Source of the DNA: SHLQ01 sp964445255
GTDB lineage: Bacteria > Actinomycetota > Acidimicrobiia > Acidimicrobiales > SHLQ01
DNA: 13,772 nt
Direction of reading: 5' to 3'
Assembly (NCBI GenBank): GCA_964445255.1
Contig: CAYUKM010000072.1
Location: forward strand, 1-13,772
Shown: piece after piece, positions 11,894 through 13,772 of the stretch
How positions within the stretch are numbered: position 1 is the stretch's first letter
Layout: each line of letters starts with the position of its first letter
Made by a program: the position numbers and the translations under genes
The notes under the pieces: generated by a model
Seen by the model: only the letters and a program-made list of their open reading frames with translations
What the model was told of the DNA's origin: nothing
The model's database searches: none

Positions 11894-13772
11894 CAGACAT
11901 GCCGGGAATCTCAGGCTCATCGGCACCGCTGCGGCCGCTGACGCGCGCACTCGTCGACGACCCGGCGATCGTCTCGGTGATCGGCAAGCGAGCCGCTGTT
12001 TTGGCGGTTCCCGAGCCGGCGCGGCCACTCACCATTGCGTCGATCGCTGTTGAGTCCGACCGCTCGCCGGTTGTCATAGCCGTTCCCACCTCTACCGAAG
12101 CCGAGCGCCTCCGTTCCGACCTAGGTCGTTACCTCGGCGAAGACGACGTCGTGCTGTTCCCGGCATGGGAGACACTGCCCTTCGAACGGGTGAGCCCCAA
12201 TGTGGAAACTATGGGCCGTCGCCTGGAGGTGCTGTGGCGCCTTCGAGAGCCCGCCCGCCGGCCCCGCGTTGTGGTGGCGTCAGCTCGTGCTCTGGTGCAA
12301 CGGCTCGGCCCCGAAGTCGAGCACACCGACCCGATTATGGTCGGCGTTGGCGACCAGATCGACATCGGTGATCTCGCCCAGGACCTTGTGGACTTCGGCT
12401 ACCGGCGAGAGCCTCAAGTGGAGTCTCGGGGGCAGTTCGCTATTCGAGGTTCGATCGTCGACGTCTATCCGAGCACCGCAACCGCCCCGATCCGTATCGA
12501 CCTTTGGGGTGACGAGGTCGACCGGTTGACCGAGTTCGGGATCAACGACCAACGCTCCACGATCACCCGCTCTGAAGCCTTCATTCACCCGGCCCGAGAA
12601 GTCGTGGCATCCGAGTCCATTCAAGAACGCGCAGCCGACCTGGTAGCAACGCAGCCGTGGGGCCGTGAACATTGGGAACGCCTCGCCGACGGAGAGTTCT
12701 TCGACGGCATGGAGTCGTGGCTGCCTTGGCTCGCCGAGTCGGAGTCTGTCCTCGGGGACCACCTCGACGATGACGCCCTCGTCATGCTCGTCGAACCACG
12801 TCGATTGCGCGACCGAGCCAACGACATCCGAGATGAAGAAGCCGACCTCGCAAGCACGCTCGCCAAGACCTGGGGGGCTATCGAGGACGACATAGAAGGA
12901 GAAGCGTTCCCGCGTTTGCACCTGCCGTTCGACAGGATGCTCACCAAGACCGATGCGCCTATCTGGACGATGACCGTCGTGCCCGATGGGCCCGATGTGG
13001 CGGTCATGTCTGCGACCGGTTGGGAAGCCCCGCTCGGTGACCCACCACCGCTGGTCGCCCAACTCCGCCAACTCATTGCCGACGGCTATCGCGTGGTCGT
13101 CGGAGCTGACGGCTCCGGTACCGCGCCTCGGTTAGCGGTCTTGCTCTCCGATCACGGTATCGACCTTCCGGTCCTCGACAAGCTGGGCGAGAAGTCCGGC
13201 ATCGTCGTCGCTCCACTAGAGCGAGGTGCGGTCTTCACTAACTCCAAGCTTGCGGTGATGTCGGAGTCCGACATCACCGGTCGTCGCCGAACCCATCGCC
13301 GTGCCCGAGCCAGAGCCAACACCGCCCAAGACACCTTCGACGATCTCGCTCCCGGCGACTACGTGGTGCACCACCAGCACGGGGTAGCCCGCTTCGGGGG
13401 CATGGTCACCCGGGCTCTCGGTGGAGTCGAGCGTGACTACCTGCTCCTCGAGTACCGCGGCGAAGACAAGCTCTATGTCCCCACCGACCAGATCGGCGTC
13501 GTCCGCCACTACACGGGCGGCGACAGCCCGAAGCTCTCCAAGATGGGCGGGTCGGACTGGGCTAAGGCCAAGGCCAAGGTTCGTTCTGAGGTTAGCGAGA
13601 TCGCCCAAGAGCTGGTGGTGCTGTATCAGCGGAGAATCACCTCGACCGGCCACGCGTTCGCCGAGGACACGCCGTTTCAACGCGAGCTTGAGGATTCGTT
13701 CCCCTATGAAGAGACTCCGGACCAGCTGATCGCCATCAACGAGGTGAAGGCCGATATGGAACGGCCCTATCC
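11890..13772 (+). CDS. mfd: Transcription-repair coupling factor Mfd (partial, 3' cut)
   Basis: The first 627 codons of Mfd, which normally has about 1,150-1,200 residues. Mfd removes RNA polymerase stalled at DNA lesions and recruits UvrA. The UvrB-homology region is visible: PTSTEAERLRSDL, FPAWETLPFERVSP (90-103), and the GYRREPQVESRGQFAIRGSIVDVYP block around 170-195. A divergent middle domain follows. From about residue 485 comes the RNA-polymerase-interacting, CarD-like domain (DLAPGDYVVHHQHGVARFGG). The window ends at VKADMERPYP, directly before the DRLICGDVG Walker A region of the translocase. GTG at 11890 makes a GTGA overlap with the pth stop, suggesting translational coupling; an in-frame ATG at 11899 is the alternative. 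The frame is open to the window edge. Confidence 0.95.
   Translation, partial: MTDMPGISGSSAPLRPLTRALVDDPAIVSVIGKRAAVLAVPEPARPLTIASIAVESDRSPVVIAVPTSTEAERLRSDLGRYLGEDDVVLFPAWETLPFERVSPNVETMGRRLEVLWRLREPARRPRVVVASARALVQRLGPEVEHTDPIMVGVGDQIDIGDLAQDLVDFGYRREPQVESRGQFAIRGSIVDVYPSTATAPIRIDLWGDEVDRLTEFGINDQRSTITRSEAFIHPAREVVASESIQERAADLVATQPWGREHWERLADGEFFDGMESWLPWLAESESVLGDHLDDDALVMLVEPRRLRDRANDIRDEEADLASTLAKTWGAIEDDIEGEAFPRLHLPFDRMLTKTDAPIWTMTVVPDGPDVAVMSATGWEAPLGDPPPLVAQLRQLIADGYRVVVGADGSGTAPRLAVLLSDHGIDLPVLDKLGEKSGIVVAPLERGAVFTNSKLAVMSESDITGRRRTHRRARARANTAQDTFDDLAPGDYVVHHQHGVARFGGMVTRALGGVERDYLLLEYRGEDKLYVPTDQIGVVRHYTGGDSPKLSKMGGSDWAKAKAKVRSEVSEIAQELVVLYQRRITSTGHAFAEDTPFQRELEDSFPYEETPDQLIAINEVKADMERPY

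Noticed and set aside
12280..13071. Long minus-strand ORF of 263 codons inside mfd
   Set aside because: It is a shadow frame of the clearly coding mfd plus strand; its protein has no recognisable motif and there is no start signal.

Overview
The window is a GC-rich (roughly 60%) bacterial chromosome segment carrying almost only housekeeping genes. Two things point to an actinobacterium, most likely a deep-branching one such as Acidimicrobiia (the class is inference). First, the gene order metG - tatD - rpf - ksgA - ispE ... glmU-like - prs - rplY - pth - mfd matches the corresponding Mycobacterium chromosome region. Second, there is an Rpf-type transglycosylase and a 32-residue homologue of the actinobacterial ribosomal protein bS22. 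No insertion sequence, phage gene or CRISPR array was seen, and no stretch over 300 bases lacks a gene.

Layout. 1-145: window edge with a doubtful 33-codon ORF. 146-772: P-loop (uridine-kinase-like) protein, converging on and overlapping by four bases an unknown minus-strand gene (769-1272). 1365-2798: rmuC. 2871-5188: metG and tatD, 17 bases apart, probably one operon. 5189-5319: hairpin and a good promoter for rpf (5320-6285). 6355-7904: ksgA and ispE, two bases apart. 7977-8190: the tiny bS22 gene and tRNA-Gln(UUG). 8288-10327: a degenerate, truncated GlmU-like gene followed by prs. 10328-10558: gap with a large dyad. 10559-13772: rplY, pth and mfd in series, with mfd cut by the window end just before its ATPase motor.

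The genes serve translation (metG, ksgA, rplY, pth, bS22, tRNA-Gln), DNA repair (mfd, possibly rmuC and tatD), precursor supply (prs for PRPP, ispE for isoprenoids) and cell-wall resuscitation (rpf). The least ordinary points are: (i) a repeated layout of a -10-like hexamer 6-9 bases before start codons that lack a Shine-Dalgarno sequence, suggesting leaderless mRNAs; (ii) a GlmU homologue that appears to have lost both catalytic centres while staying an intact ORF in the glmU-prs position; (iii) a long bulged inverted repeat between prs and rplY; (iv) a 16-base tRNA-like 5' fragment running into the ksgA start; and (v) a compact IspE with altered substrate-site motifs. I see no evidence for a wholly new multi-gene system.
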